The translations under genes and the position numbers were made by a program. 15,574 nucleotides of DNA from Accumulibacter sp003538495 (lineage in GTDB: Bacteria > Pseudomonadota > Gammaproteobacteria > Burkholderiales > Rhodocyclaceae): positions 1-15,574 of the forward strand of contig NZ_JAPUVQ010000032.1 of assembly GCF_029255145.1 (NCBI RefSeq), read 5' to 3'. The notes beneath the pieces were generated by a model that was not told where the DNA came from, did no database searches, and saw nothing but the letters and a program-made list of their open reading frames with translations. This document shows positions 15,530-15,574 of the stretch, one piece after another (position 1 is the first letter of the stretch; every line of letters begins with the position of its first letter).

Positions 15530-15574
15530 ATGTCAAACTTTATCGTCGCTGACCGCCAGACGGCCTATCTGCTA
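15530..15574 (+). CDS. IS1182-family transposase, N-terminal fragment (partial)
   Basis: The 15 codons from ATG 15530 to the window edge translate to MSNFIVADRQTAYLL, very like the conserved opening of IS1182-family DDE transposases (MSNFI-x-DR-x-T-x-YLL, normally followed by PPS-x-x-DWLPEDH). The fragment contains no catalytic residue, so the family call depends on this N-terminal signature alone. A competing overlapping frame (from 15502) lacks any similarity. Whether the element is complete cannot be judged. Confidence 0.65.
   Translation, partial: MSNFIVADRQTAYLL

Larger units (their letters stand above)
15450..15574 (+). mobile_element. Left end of an IS1182-like insertion sequence (partial)
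   Basis: The transposase start at 15530 and a strong promoter just before it mark the 5' part of an insertion sequence that continues past the window. The exact terminus is not determined. The stretch TCTAGCAGCCTGTCGGACTT (15451-15470) is where I would expect the terminal inverted repeat, but without the right end it cannot be confirmed. Confidence 0.4.

Noticed and set aside
15372..15536. 55-codon N-terminal extension of the VOC protein
   Set aside because: ATG 15371 has an excellent GGAGGT ribosome-binding site and matches the family N-terminus. The extension would run into the insertion-sequence end.

Overview
The window is GC-rich DNA with dense coding in both directions, apart from short AT-rich control regions. 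It reads as a betaproteobacterial chromosome, and the Rhodocyclales ('Candidatus Accumulibacter' or a relative) are my best guess. That guess rests on the gene types (exopolyphosphatase, a fused indolepyruvate:ferredoxin oxidoreductase, Mak-type fructokinase) and base composition, not on a search.

Left part (1-3029, plus strand): the last 26 codons of an unrecognised gene, then a tight run of three genes: Mak fructokinase, a YiiM-like MOSC protein and an MFS transporter. Middle-left (3069-8006, minus strand): a long-form 2-isopropylmalate synthase (leuA), an exopolyphosphatase (ppx) and an uncharacterised membrane-anchored protein whose start codon lies inside overlapping inverted repeats. 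leuA is divergent from an Lrp/AsnC-family regulator (8178-8654), and the AT-rich gap between them holds an Lrp-like palindrome.

Right part (8655-14886) is a decaying 2-oxoacid/amino-acid catabolic locus. An intact 1200-residue fused indolepyruvate:ferredoxin oxidoreductase sits between two broken genes. Downstream on the same strand is a leucine/phenylalanine dehydrogenase-type gene with a 12-bp tandem duplication and two frameshifts. Divergently upstream is a LysR-type regulator with two in-frame amber codons and a frameshift. The ior/lysR gap still holds a perfect ATAC-N7-GTAT LysR-type box just upstream of a plausible ior promoter. A c-type cytochrome fragment, with CxxCH but no proper start or C-terminal half, lies between lrp and the broken dehydrogenase.

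Right edge (14961-15574): a PhnB/VOC-family small protein on the minus strand, then the 5' end of an insertion sequence with an extended -10 promoter and the first 15 codons of an IS1182-like transposase, cut by the window end.

No tRNA, rRNA, CRISPR array or riboswitch was recognised. I see no clearly new multi-gene system. The most informative features are the half-dead ior locus, the leuA/lrp operator and the competing hairpins at the start of the uncharacterised gene.
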